The notes: a model not told the origin generated them from the letters alone. A stretch of DNA of 64,000 nucleotides from Paenisporosarcina quisquiliarum (GCF_027563315.1 NZ_JAMKBJ010000006.1:124001-188000); one strand, 5' to 3'. Counted from the first letter of the stretch, positions 33,910 to 43,421 are shown. Program-made: numbers and translations.

Positions 33910-35823
33910 ATGAAAAAAACAGTTACGATTGGTCTTTCAATGGCTATACTTGCAACGTCTGCAATGACAGGTTTTGCACAGAATCAGAATGATATCAAAT
34001 CTAGTAACAAACATTATTTGAACCAAGAAAGTAATCAAATTAAAAGTGTTGAATTCAGCTCGATGAAAGCCCCAAGCACAATTGAAGATATGGTTAAGAC
34101 GTATAGTGAATCAACAATAAAAGTCACGTATAAAAATGGGAAAGTTAAAGAAACGCCTTTAGATTATCAATCTCTCTTCTTATCAAAAGATAAAATTGTC
34201 GACAATAATGGCGAAATGATCCCTGCAGGGACGCCTATTGACGCAAAAGGAAATCCAATTGTCGACAACAGTGTGCCAGATCAACCATCTTACTTTGTGT
34301 CCGATGCTCCTGACTCGAACAGTATGATTAAAATCGGTGGGAAAATGTATATTATTTCTCATTATGAATATGATTCAGTGGATAACGCTGGAAATTCGAT
34401 TTCTGGCCTGCCAGCATCCATGACTTTAACGCAAGTAGATCAAAACAAAAAAACAGGTGAATTAACAGTAAATCATGCGAAAAAGATTGATTTTGAAAAT
34501 GTAAATGGACTTTGGACGCCTTGTAATGGTTCAACGACTGATTGGGGAACTCACCTTGGTTCTGAGGAGTATGAACCGGATGCGCGTTCATTCGAAAACC
34601 CTAATTCAAGTTCATACAAAGCTGTAACTAACTTTGCCAATTACTATTTCGGTGATAAATCCAAAGCGAATCCTTATTTTTATGGATGGACTCCTGAAAT
34701 TTCGATTGATAATCAAGGAGAAACTTCTGTAGTGAAACATTATAGTACAGGCAGATTCTCTCATGAAGTCATGCAATTGCTACCAGATAATAAAACGGCA
34801 ATATTCGGTGATGACGGTGGAAATACGATGATGTTCATGTATGTGGCAGACAAGGCGAAGGATTTATCTGCAGGAACTCTATACGCTGCGAAATTCGATC
34901 AGACGAGTGCTGAAAATGGTGGAGCGGGAGATCTTGAGTGGATCAAACTTGGTCATGCAACTGATGACGAAGTAAAAGCTATCATTGATAAAGGAACTAA
35001 ATTCAGTGATATTTTTGAAACTGCAGACAGTCCGACAGAAGGATTTACGGCCATTAAAACACAGGCAAGCAAAAATGTGGAATATCTTAAAATTAAACCT
35101 GGCATGGAGAAAGCTGCAGCATTTATGGAGTCACGCAGATATGGAGCGATGTTAGGAGCAACTTCTGAGTTTAACAAGATGGAAGGAATTGCAGTTAACA
35201 AAAAAGATAATAAAGCGTATATCGCCATGTCTTATCAAAACGGAAGTATGCTGAAAGAACCTGGTAGCGTTAAGGATGATATCCAGCTTCCTGAGCGAAA
35301 ATCTGGGGCAACATGGCAAATTGATTTAGACGAAAATAAAAAAGATACCAACGGAAGCGGCATTGACAGTGAATTTGTACCAGCCAAAATGAATGCAATG
35401 ATCATCGGGGAAGATTTAAAATCACCTGATGCTTATGGCAATACAGCTGCACAAGATAAAGTAGCTAATCCAGACAACTTGGATTTCTCAGATGATCTAA
35501 ATACGCTTTTCATCGGTGAAGATAGCAGTATGCACACGAACAATTTCGTCTGGGCATATGATATTCAAACACAAAAACTATCAAGAATCTTATCAGTACC
35601 TGTTGGCGCAGAAGCAACTGGTCTACGTGCTGTCGACAATGCAAAGAATTCTCGCTATATTCTAAGCAACTTCCAGCATCCGGGAGAAGACCTTGAAGAG
35701 AAGGACATCACAGCAGTCGATAAAGGTAAGCTCGAGGAAGCGATGAAAGAAGCAATTGGTATTCAAGAAACAGGAGGAGTAGGTTACATTTCAGGTTTGC
35801 CTTCTAAAAATTATGGGAAATAG
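33910..35823 (+). CDS. PhoX-type secreted alkaline phosphatase (DUF839)
   Basis: 637 aa. The N-terminus MKKTVTIGLSMAILATSAMTGFAQ is a Sec signal peptide without twin Arg, unlike the Tat-exported proteobacterial PhoX. The DUF839 core is recognised by LWTPCNGSTTDWGTHLGSEEYEPD and GRFSHEVMQLLPDNKTAIFGDDGGN, with later KMEGIAVNKKDNKAYIAMS. PhoX enzymes are Ca/Fe-dependent phosphomonoesterases induced by phosphate starvation. TTCACA at 33840 followed 11 bp later by TTAATA could be part of a PhoP box, but this is weak. ATG 33910 follows AAGGAGGG. Confidence 0.85.
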   Translation: MKKTVTIGLSMAILATSAMTGFAQNQNDIKSSNKHYLNQESNQIKSVEFSSMKAPSTIEDMVKTYSESTIKVTYKNGKVKETPLDYQSLFLSKDKIVDNNGEMIPAGTPIDAKGNPIVDNSVPDQPSYFVSDAPDSNSMIKIGGKMYIISHYEYDSVDNAGNSISGLPASMTLTQVDQNKKTGELTVNHAKKIDFENVNGLWTPCNGSTTDWGTHLGSEEYEPDARSFENPNSSSYKAVTNFANYYFGDKSKANPYFYGWTPEISIDNQGETSVVKHYSTGRFSHEVMQLLPDNKTAIFGDDGGNTMMFMYVADKAKDLSAGTLYAAKFDQTSAENGGAGDLEWIKLGHATDDEVKAIIDKGTKFSDIFETADSPTEGFTAIKTQASKNVEYLKIKPGMEKAAAFMESRRYGAMLGATSEFNKMEGIAVNKKDNKAYIAMSYQNGSMLKEPGSVKDDIQLPERKSGATWQIDLDENKKDTNGSGIDSEFVPAKMNAMIIGEDLKSPDAYGNTAAQDKVANPDNLDFSDDLNTLFIGEDSSMHTNNFVWAYDIQTQKLSRILSVPVGAEATGLRAVDNAKNSRYILSNFQHPGEDLEEKDITAVDKGKLEEAMKEAIGIQETGGVGYISGLPSKNYGK

Positions 35824-35988
35824 GAAATCAACCTATATGTTAATGTGCGGCGTATTTTAATTAGGTCCGAGAAAATTTCTTACTCTTAATAGCTGCATTT
35901 ACATGAAATCACTTAGACTTTGCTTCAATGACCCCAAAATAGAGTTTTTCATTGGCAATTTCGGCATGAAAAACTATGCCCATGGTTC

Positions 35989-36082
35989 TTAGTTGTAATA
36001 ATCGGGCTTCACGTAGGAAAAATTGGCGTTGACGTAGGAATTATCGAGGGTGACGTAGGAAAAATCGTTGATCACGTTGTAA
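35989..36082 (+). repeat. 21-bp-pitch array, GACGTAGGAA family (5 units)
   Basis: Units start at 35989 (TTAGTTGTAA), 36010, 36031, 36052 (C/GACGTAGGAA) and 36073 (CACGTTGTAA), exactly 21 bp apart. A shorter, inverted copy with the same edge units lies at 43780-43831. Otherwise 35824-36117 holds nothing I can name. Confidence 0.88.
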
Positions 36083-36117
36083 ACACATCTTTTGGCAAGA
36101 CCTCAAGAATAATTTAT

Positions 36118-36160
36118 AAATGGAATTCAGCAGAGTGATTTGCTGAATTCCATTTTTTTT
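36118..36160 (+). terminator. strong hairpin terminator
   Basis: AAATGGAATTCAGCA / TGCTGAATTCCATTT followed by a T-run. It is nearly 300 bases beyond the phoX stop, with the repeat array in between. Confidence 0.88.
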
Positions 36161-36181
36161 ATGAATCATAAACCTCAATCC

Positions 36182-36220
36182 ACACAAAAAGCAACCTAGG
36201 TAGTTAGGTTGCTTTTGTGT
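36182..36220 (-). terminator. terminator of the phosphoesterase gene
   Basis: AAAAGCAACCTA / TAGGTTGCTTTT, 45 bases after the minus-strand stop. Confidence 0.82.
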
Positions 36221-36260
36221 GTTCAGCTTTAATTTTATGCATCCGTTTCTATAAATGAAA

Positions 36261-38006
36261 TTACCTTGTTAATTTTACTTCTTTTACACCATTGGCTGGA
36301 ATCGTCACTTGCATTTCAATCAACTGTTTCGTTCCATATAATTTGTTTTCAACAATCTGCCCATTCGTTCCTTTGTAATTTCCAGGCTTCATATAAAATG
36401 GGATATTTACCGTGATTTCTTTATTTAAGCGGTTAGTTATGGTTGCTGTTTGTGTGACTTGTGTTCCATCATTCGGCAGTGCAAATTTATGTTCAAATGA
36501 AACTACTCCTGCTGTTGTGTTTCCATTTTGATAGACTGGCATTGAACGATCTGGTCCTTCATAGATATAAGAATTAAAATCAGCCTTGTCTACCTCTTTT
36601 TGGAATACGCGATATCCTACCCAAGGCATCGCTGAAAGTTCAATGGATGCTGTTGTAGAGTATAAAATACCGTCTTGATTCGTGATATTGTCAATATGAG
36701 TATGACCATGAAGTGAGATATTCACCTTGTTCTGTTTCATAATATCAATCAAATCAAGTGCACCCTCGCCATGCCATTGCTGATCATACTTTAATCCGAG
36801 CTTTTCGCCTTTTACCAACGTCGTCAGATTTTGTGGATTGTGTTGTGTGTCGTATTCTTTCCAGTATTCTCCCACTTCTGGATCGCTTGATGGCCAGATA
36901 TCTTTGTCACGCCAAATTGGGTTGTGATGTGAAAATAATCCTCTTACTTGATTTTCGGAAGCGGTTTGTCCGTTTTTCGCTAAGTCTTGTTTTATCCAGT
37001 TCAACTGCTCATCCCGGATTTGTCCACCCCACGTTGGAACAGAAAGTGAGCCATGTCCTTGTCGATCAAATTTATGCCAGTCGAAAGAATTATAACCAAT
37101 CATATGCGCGTAAGAACCGTAATCGAATGAAAAGTACTGGGGTCCAAAATATTGTTCCCAGTATTTTGCTCCATCAGCAAGTGTGGCGTCTTGTGCGTAA
37201 AAATCATGATTCCCTGGAACGATATAAACGGGTACGTTTAATTTTTTTAACATGCGATAAGTTTCTTCATACTCGTAAATATATTCTTGTGGATTCAATT
37301 GGCCGAACATTAAATCACCTGTCATCACAACAAAGTCAGGTTTCAGCAAGTTTACTTGATTGATTGTTTTTTGTAAGTATAGCCAGCGTTTGGACTCGTC
37401 GGGATTCCACATGCCTGCTTCTGTTGCGTTAGCTGGGTCATTTATATTTCTTGGTGAACCAACATGAATATCGGTTAAGTGTATAAATTTGAAATCTTTT
37501 TTAAACTCATTGATTACCTTTACGGAGTTAGGTTCCTCGTCCGTTACACGAGTTCCATTTGCGGTATAGGAAATTTCCAAATCATATAAATTTTCTGCAA
37601 TGTCATCTGGAATGGAAACTGTCACATTATAGATGGAAGAACTTTCTTTCCAATGAGAAGAGCCTTTTTCCACTTGTGTGACTGGCAATGAAAATTCACC
37701 TTCAACACCAGAGTTTTGTGTTTGATTAATTTTCACGTCCCACCCGGCTGACTCTTTACCCTTCGTATCAACTTGTACGGTTAGACTTGTCCCATTCTTT
37801 TTGATTGCTGGAGTAGCTAGTAATGGATAAATAATATTTTCTACTTTTGGATCAATTGCGATATTTGGTACCTGATCTAAAAAATGAGTTGATTTTCCGA
37901 AACCGCCATCTTGCAAATCTACACTTGATACCGCATTTACATAAGCAACTGGAACGGCTAAGGAAACAATCGTTAACAGTGGTAAAACTTTTTTATTCCA
38001 TTTCAT
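36261..38006 (-). CDS. secreted calcineurin-like metallophosphoesterase
   Basis: About 581 aa. Signal peptide (ending AYVNA), then about 130 residues of Ig/FN3-like strands, then the phosphoesterase domain with all five metal motifs: LTDIHVG, GDLMFG, GNHDFY, SHHNP and HGHTHID. A C-terminal strand-rich domain follows (about 480-581). Extracellular, probably releasing phosphate from nucleotides or esters; with PhoX next door it suggests a phosphate-scavenging neighbourhood, although no Pho box is evident. Start ATG 38006 eight bases after AAAGGAG; the annotated alternative three codons earlier lies inside that site. Confidence 0.9.
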   Translation of the reverse strand: MKWNKKVLPLLTIVSLAVPVAYVNAVSSVDLQDGGFGKSTHFLDQVPNIAIDPKVENIIYPLLATPAIKKNGTSLTVQVDTKGKESAGWDVKINQTQNSGVEGEFSLPVTQVEKGSSHWKESSSIYNVTVSIPDDIAENLYDLEISYTANGTRVTDEEPNSVKVINEFKKDFKFIHLTDIHVGSPRNINDPANATEAGMWNPDESKRWLYLQKTINQVNLLKPDFVVMTGDLMFGQLNPQEYIYEYEETYRMLKKLNVPVYIVPGNHDFYAQDATLADGAKYWEQYFGPQYFSFDYGSYAHMIGYNSFDWHKFDRQGHGSLSVPTWGGQIRDEQLNWIKQDLAKNGQTASENQVRGLFSHHNPIWRDKDIWPSSDPEVGEYWKEYDTQHNPQNLTTLVKGEKLGLKYDQQWHGEGALDLIDIMKQNKVNISLHGHTHIDNITNQDGILYSTTASIELSAMPWVGYRVFQKEVDKADFNSYIYEGPDRSMPVYQNGNTTAGVVSFEHKFALPNDGTQVTQTATITNRLNKEITVNIPFYMKPGNYKGTNGQIVENKLYGTKQLIEMQVTIPANGVKEVKLTR

Positions 38007-38358
38007 TTGTCTCACTCCTTTTTTCGTACTGCATTAAGTTTAGCAAGCTACTATTAAGGGACCATTACTTGCATTTAAATGCTTTGTATAGATTATTTCT
38101 AAAGTGTGTCATTATTTTGGAAAGCGTGTGGATGATGGCGGCTGAAACTACACCTTTCGCCGGTTTGTTGTGGATGAAAGGAGTTTATACTTCCGTTTAC
38201 AAAGATAGACGTAGCGCTTATGCACTTTATAAATATGAAAATTATCGTAACCGAAAATTTTGAAGTTGATAAAATAGATAGTTAGTTGTTATATATTGTT
38301 AGAATTAATGGTATTATTAACCTATTATAGGTAGAGTGGTAGAGGAGTATTTGAGTAG
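38007..38358. other. intergenic region, divergent promoters
   Basis: 352 bp without a supported gene. It contains a decayed GCGGCTGAA...TTCGCCGG hairpin (about 38139-38162), kin to the recurrent hairpin family, and AT-rich DNA upstream of the hydrolase gene. Confidence 0.5.
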
Positions 38359-39159
38359 ATGAACAATGAAATCCTAGTACGGAATCATGTCAAAGTCTTC
38401 GGTGAAGGGACAAAAACGATTATTTTTGCACATGGTTTCGGGTGTGACCAGTCCGTGTGGCGTGATGTAGCGCCAGCATTTTCTAAAGATTATCGTGTCG
38501 TCCTGTTTGATTATGTGGGTTCAGGCAACAGTGATAAAGAGGCTTATTCGATAGAGCGATACGAATCATTGCGCGGATATTCGCAAGATATCATCGACAT
38601 TTGTGATGCGATGGACTTAAAGAACATTGCATTCGTAGGCCATTCAGTAAGTGGGATGATTGGTGCGTTGGCGAGCATTGAGAGACCTGATCTAATGGAG
38701 CAGATGATTATGATCGGCCCCTCACCTTATTATTTAAATGAACCTGGATATTCGGGTGGATTTGATAAAACGGATGTTGACGCTCTACTTGATATGATGG
38801 AAATCAATTTTCGCGAATGGGCTAAGTATTTGGCACCAGTGGCGATGGGTGAAGCTGCCGAGCCGGACATGACAAAGAGTTTTGAAAATACGTTGTGCTC
38901 AAACGATCCAAACATTGCGCGAAAGTTTGCTGAAGTAACGTTTACTTCAGACTCCCGGGATGTACTTGGTGAAGTGAAGACACCAACGCTGATTTTACAA
39001 ACGCAATACGATGCAATCGCTCCTGTGGAAGTTGGCCAATATATACATGCAAAAATTCCGTCTAGTGAGCTTGTACTGATGGAAGCGACGGGTCACAATC
39101 CACATATCAGTTATCCTGAAGAGACTGTTGCTTGCATAAGTGCGTATTTGAAGAAGTGA
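38359..39159 (+). CDS. RsbQ-like alpha/beta hydrolase
   Basis: 266 aa. Nucleophile elbow GHSVSGM (Ser95 region), oxyanion HGFGCDQSVW, acid Asp in TQYDAIAP, and His in ATGHNPHISYPEE: the full triad of RsbQ/KAI2-type hydrolases. In B. subtilis RsbQ supplies a small ligand to the PAS domain of phosphatase RsbP and so triggers sigma-B. Here the next gene, 14 bp downstream, encodes PAS-GGDEF instead of RsbP, so the hydrolase may license a diguanylate cyclase. ATG 38359. Confidence 0.9.
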   Translation: MNNEILVRNHVKVFGEGTKTIIFAHGFGCDQSVWRDVAPAFSKDYRVVLFDYVGSGNSDKEAYSIERYESLRGYSQDIIDICDAMDLKNIAFVGHSVSGMIGALASIERPDLMEQMIMIGPSPYYLNEPGYSGGFDKTDVDALLDMMEINFREWAKYLAPVAMGEAAEPDMTKSFENTLCSNDPNIARKFAEVTFTSDSRDVLGEVKTPTLILQTQYDAIAPVEVGQYIHAKIPSSELVLMEATGHNPHISYPEETVACISAYLKK

Positions 39160-39173
39160 AGGGAGACGTTGTA

Positions 39174-40117
39174 ATGGAAGAACAGTTAAATTTGGCACCT
39201 TGTGGTTATTTAGTGATGAATCAGAGCTTTCATGTGTTAGAGATGAATCAAACATTACAAGATATGCTTGGTGTAGAAGATTCGCCTGTTCATTTACACG
39301 ACATTTTGACGACACCTTCTCGAATCTATTTTCAAACCTATTTTGCACCTTCCATTACAATACACGGGAAGTAAATGAAATGTATTTGACGTTGAAAGGG
39401 AAAGAACATCAAATTCCGGTATTAATGAATGCAGTGAAACAACAAGAAAGATATGTATGTGTAATGGTACAGATGAAAGTGCGAGATGAATATGAAAACG
39501 AGCTTTTGATGGCAAGACGAAGAGCCGAGAGAATTCTTCACGATACGGATGAAGCCAATAAAAAATTACAAGAGTTACTGAAAGAAGTAGAAGAAAAACA
39601 ACAGGAGTTGTTGGATTTGAATAAGGATTTGCAGGATCTTGCGTTAACGGACCCGTTGACAGGTTTGAAGAATCGACGGTACTTACAAGATAAAATCATG
39701 GAATTTATAGAGTTGGCGAAGAGTTCGGAAAATGAAATGTTTTCACTTTTGCTGATTGATGTGGACCATTTCAAGGAAGTAAATGATACGCATGGTCATC
39801 CGATGGGGGATGCTGTGCTGAGAGAGTTGTCATGGAAGCTATTAAGGGAAACAAGGGACCATGATATTGTCGCTCGAGTCGGCGGAGAAGAGTTTATGAT
39901 TTTGTTGCCAAACAGGAACGAAGAAAGTGCACGAGTGATTGCCGAGCGGATTCGCCTAAATGTCGATCATGGACCATGGGCTCAAAAGAGAGTTACAGTC
40001 AGTATTGGCGTCACATCTTACAAGTTTGGAGACACCCCAAGTTCTTTATATGCCAAAGCGGACCAAGCGCTTTATATATCCAAAAATGCTGGACGTAATC
40101 GTGTGTCTGTTAGCTGA
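39174..40117 (+). pseudogene. PAS-GGDEF diguanylate cyclase, frameshifted
   Basis: ATG 39174 opens a PAS domain (LAPCGYLVMNQSFHVLEMNQ) that runs to a TAA at 39372-39374. The protein continues in another frame from VNEMYLTLKGKEHQIPVLMN through a coiled coil (about ERILHDTDEANKKLQELL) to a GGDEF domain with an intact VGGEEFMILL site. One base appears to be missing at about 39365-39370 (GGGAAGTAAAT where GGGAAAGTAAAT would join the frames). It is either a recent mutation, a read error or a slippery site; the second half might be made alone from ATG 39380. Intact, it would be about 314 aa. Confidence 0.85.
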
Positions 40118-40122
40118 ATTTG

Positions 40123-40156
40123 AAAACCCACTAGAATTGGAATCTAGTGGGTTTTT
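40123..40156 (+). terminator. terminator of the RsbQ-like/GGDEF pair
   Basis: AAAACCCACTAGA / TCTAGTGGGTTTTT. Confidence 0.9.
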
Positions 40157-40174
40157 GTGTGCATAAAAAGTATT

Positions 40175-40363
40175 TCATTTTTTGTATGATATGTCTTCCA
40201 GAAAACCTGCAATGCGTCTTAACTTTTCTTCCATCCCGCTCAAACTTTTATCGGTGATGGGGGGATGGTGGGCTAAAGTATGTAAGGAATCGCTGATATG
40301 GTGCAGTTCAGTTTCAATTCCCTGAAGCACGGTAATTAATGAAGTGATATTTTCTTCATTCAT
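40175..40363 (-). CDS. small hypothetical helical protein
   Basis: 62 aa, MNEENITSLITVLQGIETEL and on through HHISDSLHTLAHHPP to EKLRRIAGFLEDI: two amphipathic helices around a Pro-Pro turn, no membrane segment. Ribosome site AAGGAGGG about nine bases before ATG 40363. Not recognised. Confidence 0.65.
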   Translation of the reverse strand: MNEENITSLITVLQGIETELHHISDSLHTLAHHPPITDKSLSGMEEKLRRIAGFLEDISYKK

Positions 40364-40458
40364 TCATAAGTCCCTCCTTGTAAATTGTGACGTTTCAATT
40401 ATTTTATTATTTTGTCGAGCTCTTAAGAACACTCTTCCTTTTTATGCAAGTTAAAAGG

Positions 40459-40485
40459 GTTTACAAAAAGGGGGAGGAAGGGTAG
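40459..40485 (+). promoter_or_regulatory. candidate sigma-B promoter
   Basis: GTTTAC (40459-40464), 15 bp, GGGTAG (40480-40485), close to the sigma-B consensus GTTTAA-N12-14-GGGTAT and 42 bp before the ATG of a general-stress-type gene. The spacing is one base long. Confidence 0.5.
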
Positions 40486-40526
40486 AAAAAGGACAAGGAA
40501 TGATTGATCAAGAGGAGGAAACACGG

Positions 40527-41312
40527 ATGAATAAACGAGTAGTTGGAATATATAATAGCGAAGAAGCTGTTATGCTGGAAATCGATAAATTGAAATCGCT
40601 TGGTCACAATGAAAGTTCGATTTTTGTGCTGGCACAGGATTATACACGCGCATCAGCAATTGCACAGCAAACAGGAGTACAACTCGAGGATATTCCTGAA
40701 GAAGGCAATATGGAACCACAAGGCACAGGCATATTCAGTAAAGTATTTTTTGCATTGGATTATGATACGCAGCATTCTGGCGTCGCGTCAGTGTTAAAGT
40801 CTGCTGGTGTAACTGAAGATGAAGTCGGTCTTTACGTACGGAAAATTGAACAGGGGGATATGGTAGTTTTAGCGAATGAAAATGCACCACATCAGCCTTA
40901 TTCGGATGAAAGTGATGCGGGCTATGCGAATGAGGAACAATCCATGCAGTATTATGAAACTGCAATGACTGGGGAAAACGGTCACATCTCTTCCCATTCA
41001 GGAAGCAGAAGGTTTGCGGATCATGACCAAACAAGTCATATGTATGAACAGAATCAACAGCAATCATTAGACCCGATTCAAGATGAACTAGTACCAGGCC
41101 GTAAGACGGCATCTCATGGTGCAGTTACCAGTTTTTCTCCCCTTAAGAAAGATGAAGTCTATGTCGAACATATTTATTTTGATAGTTTTACAGCGCCAAT
41201 TGAGACCGATGATGAAGAGTTAATTCGTGTGCCAATTATTGAAGAACGTGTAAAAGTCATAAAAGAAAAAGTAGTAACAGGCGAAATCGTTGTCCGAAGA
41301 AGAACGATGTAA
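40527..41312 (+). CDS. general stress protein (YflT/GSP17M domain with C-terminal DUF2382-like tail)
   Basis: About 261 aa. The N-terminal 100 residues (RVVGIYNSEEAVMLEIDKLKSLGHNESSIFVLAQD...) are the general stress protein 17M domain; a low-complexity acidic, Gln/Ser-rich middle follows; the last 40 residues (IRVPIIEERVKVIKEKVVTGEIVVRR) match the YsnF/DUF2382 repeat. Cytoplasmic, function unknown, typically sigma-B dependent. Start ATG 40527 behind GAGGAGGAAACACGG. A candidate sigma-B promoter precedes it. Confidence 0.85.
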   Translation: MNKRVVGIYNSEEAVMLEIDKLKSLGHNESSIFVLAQDYTRASAIAQQTGVQLEDIPEEGNMEPQGTGIFSKVFFALDYDTQHSGVASVLKSAGVTEDEVGLYVRKIEQGDMVVLANENAPHQPYSDESDAGYANEEQSMQYYETAMTGENGHISSHSGSRRFADHDQTSHMYEQNQQQSLDPIQDELVPGRKTASHGAVTSFSPLKKDEVYVEHIYFDSFTAPIETDDEELIRVPIIEERVKVIKEKVVTGEIVVRRRTM

Positions 41313-41323
41313 GCTGACTAGAT

Positions 41324-41360
41324 AACCTTCTGGCACTTCCGCCAGAAGGTTATTTTTTTT
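41324..41360 (+). terminator. terminator of the stress-protein gene
   Basis: AACCTTCTGGC / GCCAGAAGGTT then eight T residues. Confidence 0.92.
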
Positions 41361-41474
41361 GTGTTATCTGGAATTCGCGAGCTGATGTCTAGAATTCATT
41401 ACAACTTATCTGCATTTATGCAAAAAACCCCATTCAGATAGCTGCGGTCCGTTTTGAAAAAATATTGTGGCAAT

Positions 41475-42161
41475 TTATTTCTGAGAGGAAATAATTCTTA
41501 GTTTATGTTCCAGTAATAAGGATAGAATATCTCGAAGCTTTGTAAGACTGGAGAAATCAAAGATGGTTTGTGCGAGTACATTTATGATGGCTAGAAGTAG
41601 GAAAAACCATACGGTTCCTAAAATAACGATGTCCAAATATTCAAGCGTAATTGACCGAGATAAAAGAATACCGCCTAAAAAAGTCAACACCGGAAATAAA
41701 TAGATTTGTATGGATGTGCTCATGCGTGTTCCGAATGATTTTTTTCTGGAAACATTTTCGATTTCATTTCGAACAATTTCTTCAAGTATCAGAATGTTAT
41801 CCAGATCCGTTAATGATAATTGAAGTTTATATTCGAGAATATGTATCCAGATTGCAACTTCTTCATCATAATTTTTTTTGAATTTATGGATGGCGTTATT
41901 CTGTAAAATATCATGCTTCAGATACGAATCAAATAGGGTGTAAACTAAATACCCCGTAAAAATGGTAACAGCAGATAAAACGTAATAGTTGGTTACAAAC
42001 AAAAAGAGACAGATGAACAATGAGGCTGGCATACTGGCAATAATTAGCCGGTTTTTCCAACTGGTCACTTTAATATACCTAAAAATCATCGTCAATTTTT
42101 TAAGTGGATCATTAAATATGTTGTTGTAGCTTTCATAAACGGTGAACATTACTTTATTCAT
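41475..42161 (-). CDS. integral membrane hypothetical protein
   Basis: About 228 aa with four hydrophobic segments in two pairs (about 42-62 and 64-82; 150-170 and 180-205) flanking a charged helical loop (YDEEVAIWIHILEYKLQLSLTDLDNILILEEIV). ATG 42161 follows GGAGGG; the longer frame begins upstream of that site. No family recognised. It stands alone, divergent from the spore protein gene. Confidence 0.68.
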   Translation of the reverse strand: MNKVMFTVYESYNNIFNDPLKKLTMIFRYIKVTSWKNRLIIASMPASLFICLFLFVTNYYVLSAVTIFTGYLVYTLFDSYLKHDILQNNAIHKFKKNYDEEVAIWIHILEYKLQLSLTDLDNILILEEIVRNEIENVSRKKSFGTRMSTSIQIYLFPVLTFLGGILLSRSITLEYLDIVILGTVWFFLLLAIINVLAQTIFDFSSLTKLRDILSLLLEHKLRIISSQK

Positions 42162-42339
42162 TAAGATTCCCTCCAATCTCTTTCTATATATATGGAACAA
42201 GAGTGGGGAAATATAGGCACTTGGGATTATTACTACTCTTTATATAAATTTTATTACTACGATGACTACACTTTTTTCAAACAAATTCCTGCAATTTCAG
42301 ACAAAAATCTTTATGATCAAATAAAATATATTACCACCT

Positions 42340-42369
42340 TGTATGATTTTTTGAAAAAGGAACATTCTA
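42340..42369 (+). promoter_or_regulatory. sigma-G promoter
   Basis: TGTATG (42340-42345), 17 bp, CATTCTA (42363-42369) satisfies the sigma-G consensus TGHATR-N17-18-CATWMTA at every position, and lies 24 bp before the SASP start. Confidence 0.85.
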
Positions 42370-42392
42370 TATGCAACAAGGAGGTGAGCAAC

Positions 42393-42599
42393 ATGGCAAA
42401 CAACAATTCAAGTAACAAATTATCAGTACCAGGTGCAAAACAAGCTTTGGATCAAATGAAGTATGAAATTGCACAAGAATTTGGTGTACAACTAGGCGAA
42501 AACGCTACATCGCGTGCTAACGGTTCCGTTGGCGGAGAAATCACTAAGCGATTAGTAGCACAAGCCCAACAACAATTAAGAGGTAATCAAAATTCATAA
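42393..42599 (+). CDS. alpha/beta-type small acid-soluble spore protein
   Basis: 68 aa, with the invariant SASP blocks [19 protein letters not shown] and QEFGV, then [17 protein letters not shown]. It saturates forespore DNA, giving UV and heat resistance, and has the GPR protease site near the EIA stretch (YEIAQEFG). ATG 42393 follows AAGGAGGTGAGCAAC. Preceded by a perfect sigma-G promoter and followed by a terminator. Confidence 0.96.
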   Translation: MANNNSSNKLSVPGAKQALDQMKYEIAQEFGVQLGENATSRANGSVGGEITKRLVAQAQQQLRGNQNS

Positions 42600-42604
42600 A
42601 AAAT

Positions 42605-42635
42605 GGGTCGGCAGATTATTCTGCCGGCTTTTATT
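42605..42635 (+). terminator. terminator of the SASP gene
   Basis: GTCGGCAG / CTGCCGGC followed by TTTTATTT. Confidence 0.85.
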
Positions 42636-42746
42636 TGTTTCATACGAATAACAAGAGCTCTTTGTGGTCAACCTTCATACTAACGAAAGTAGGTTTCCCT
42701 TATTTTCACTTTCAATTAGTTTTGTTGATGAAAGGATGTGCAGATT

Positions 42747-43184
42747 TTGTTTCTTGCACCACTGCTCCTGTTTTTCTGGATTGTCACTATTTTAGTGGCG
42801 GGCTGCACGGCAGATGCACAAGCTTTTTTGTACGAGCAGGCCATCAGTTTTCATTTAGATTTATCACCGAATCTTAAAGACTTGCTTATTACACATGACA
42901 TTCATCTACATAAGGAGTTCTATATTATCCAAAAAGTTGGTCACATATCTGCTTTTGGATTATTGTACTTTTTACTACTTGCCACAATAAAAAGACTAGG
43001 ACATGCTTTTATTTTGTGCAGTCTCTTTGCATTTTCTACCGAAATCTTACAGCTGTTTTTCCACCGTAATGGGCGACTTTTTGATGTGGGAGTAGATTTA
43101 ATTGGAATTCTCATTGCATTTTTTATATGTAAATCATTAATCAAAAACTCGAATTCAAAAGAAGTTTACGGAGTATCGGGATAA
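42747..43184 (+). CDS. VanZ-like membrane protein
   Basis: About 145 aa with four hydrophobic helices. HKEFYIIQKVGHISAFGLLYFLL, FSTEILQLFF and RLFDVGVDLIGILIAF are the VanZ family landmarks (K-x-x-H...E-x-x-Q...D-x-x-x-N/D-x-x-G). Roles include teicoplanin resistance and unknown functions. GTG 42738 lies two bases after AAAGGA and cannot use it well; TTG 42747, ten bases away, is my choice. Confidence 0.85.
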   Translation: MFLAPLLLFFWIVTILVAGCTADAQAFLYEQAISFHLDLSPNLKDLLITHDIHLHKEFYIIQKVGHISAFGLLYFLLLATIKRLGHAFILCSLFAFSTEILQLFFHRNGRLFDVGVDLIGILIAFFICKSLIKNSNSKEVYGVSG

Positions 43185-43421
43185 AATGAGCATGTATTTA
43201 ATTCGATTACCGAAAATTACGAATCATAAAAATAATCTGTTTTCAATGTTTTTTTGAAGTGATACTATGTAAATGTGACAAATTAGTGAATTATTAATTT
43301 TGCTCCACAAACCGACATTTTTTTACAAAAGCAATTAGTTATGATGTTTCTTGAGCGTAAATGCTCCACAAAATTCAGACAAAAAATACCATATATAATT
43401 AAATGGAGGAAAGGAATAATC

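Noticed and set aside
36758-37363. 201-aa plus-strand frame
   Set aside because: It is antisense to the well-conserved metallophosphoesterase, with no ribosome site or family.
37847-38263. 138-aa plus-strand frame
   Set aside because: Half is antisense to the phosphoesterase signal region and the rest crosses promoter DNA and a decayed hairpin.
42192-42599. 135-aa frame over the SASP gene
   Set aside because: The sigma-G promoter and strong ribosome site lie inside it, so the 68-aa SASP start at 42393 is the real one.
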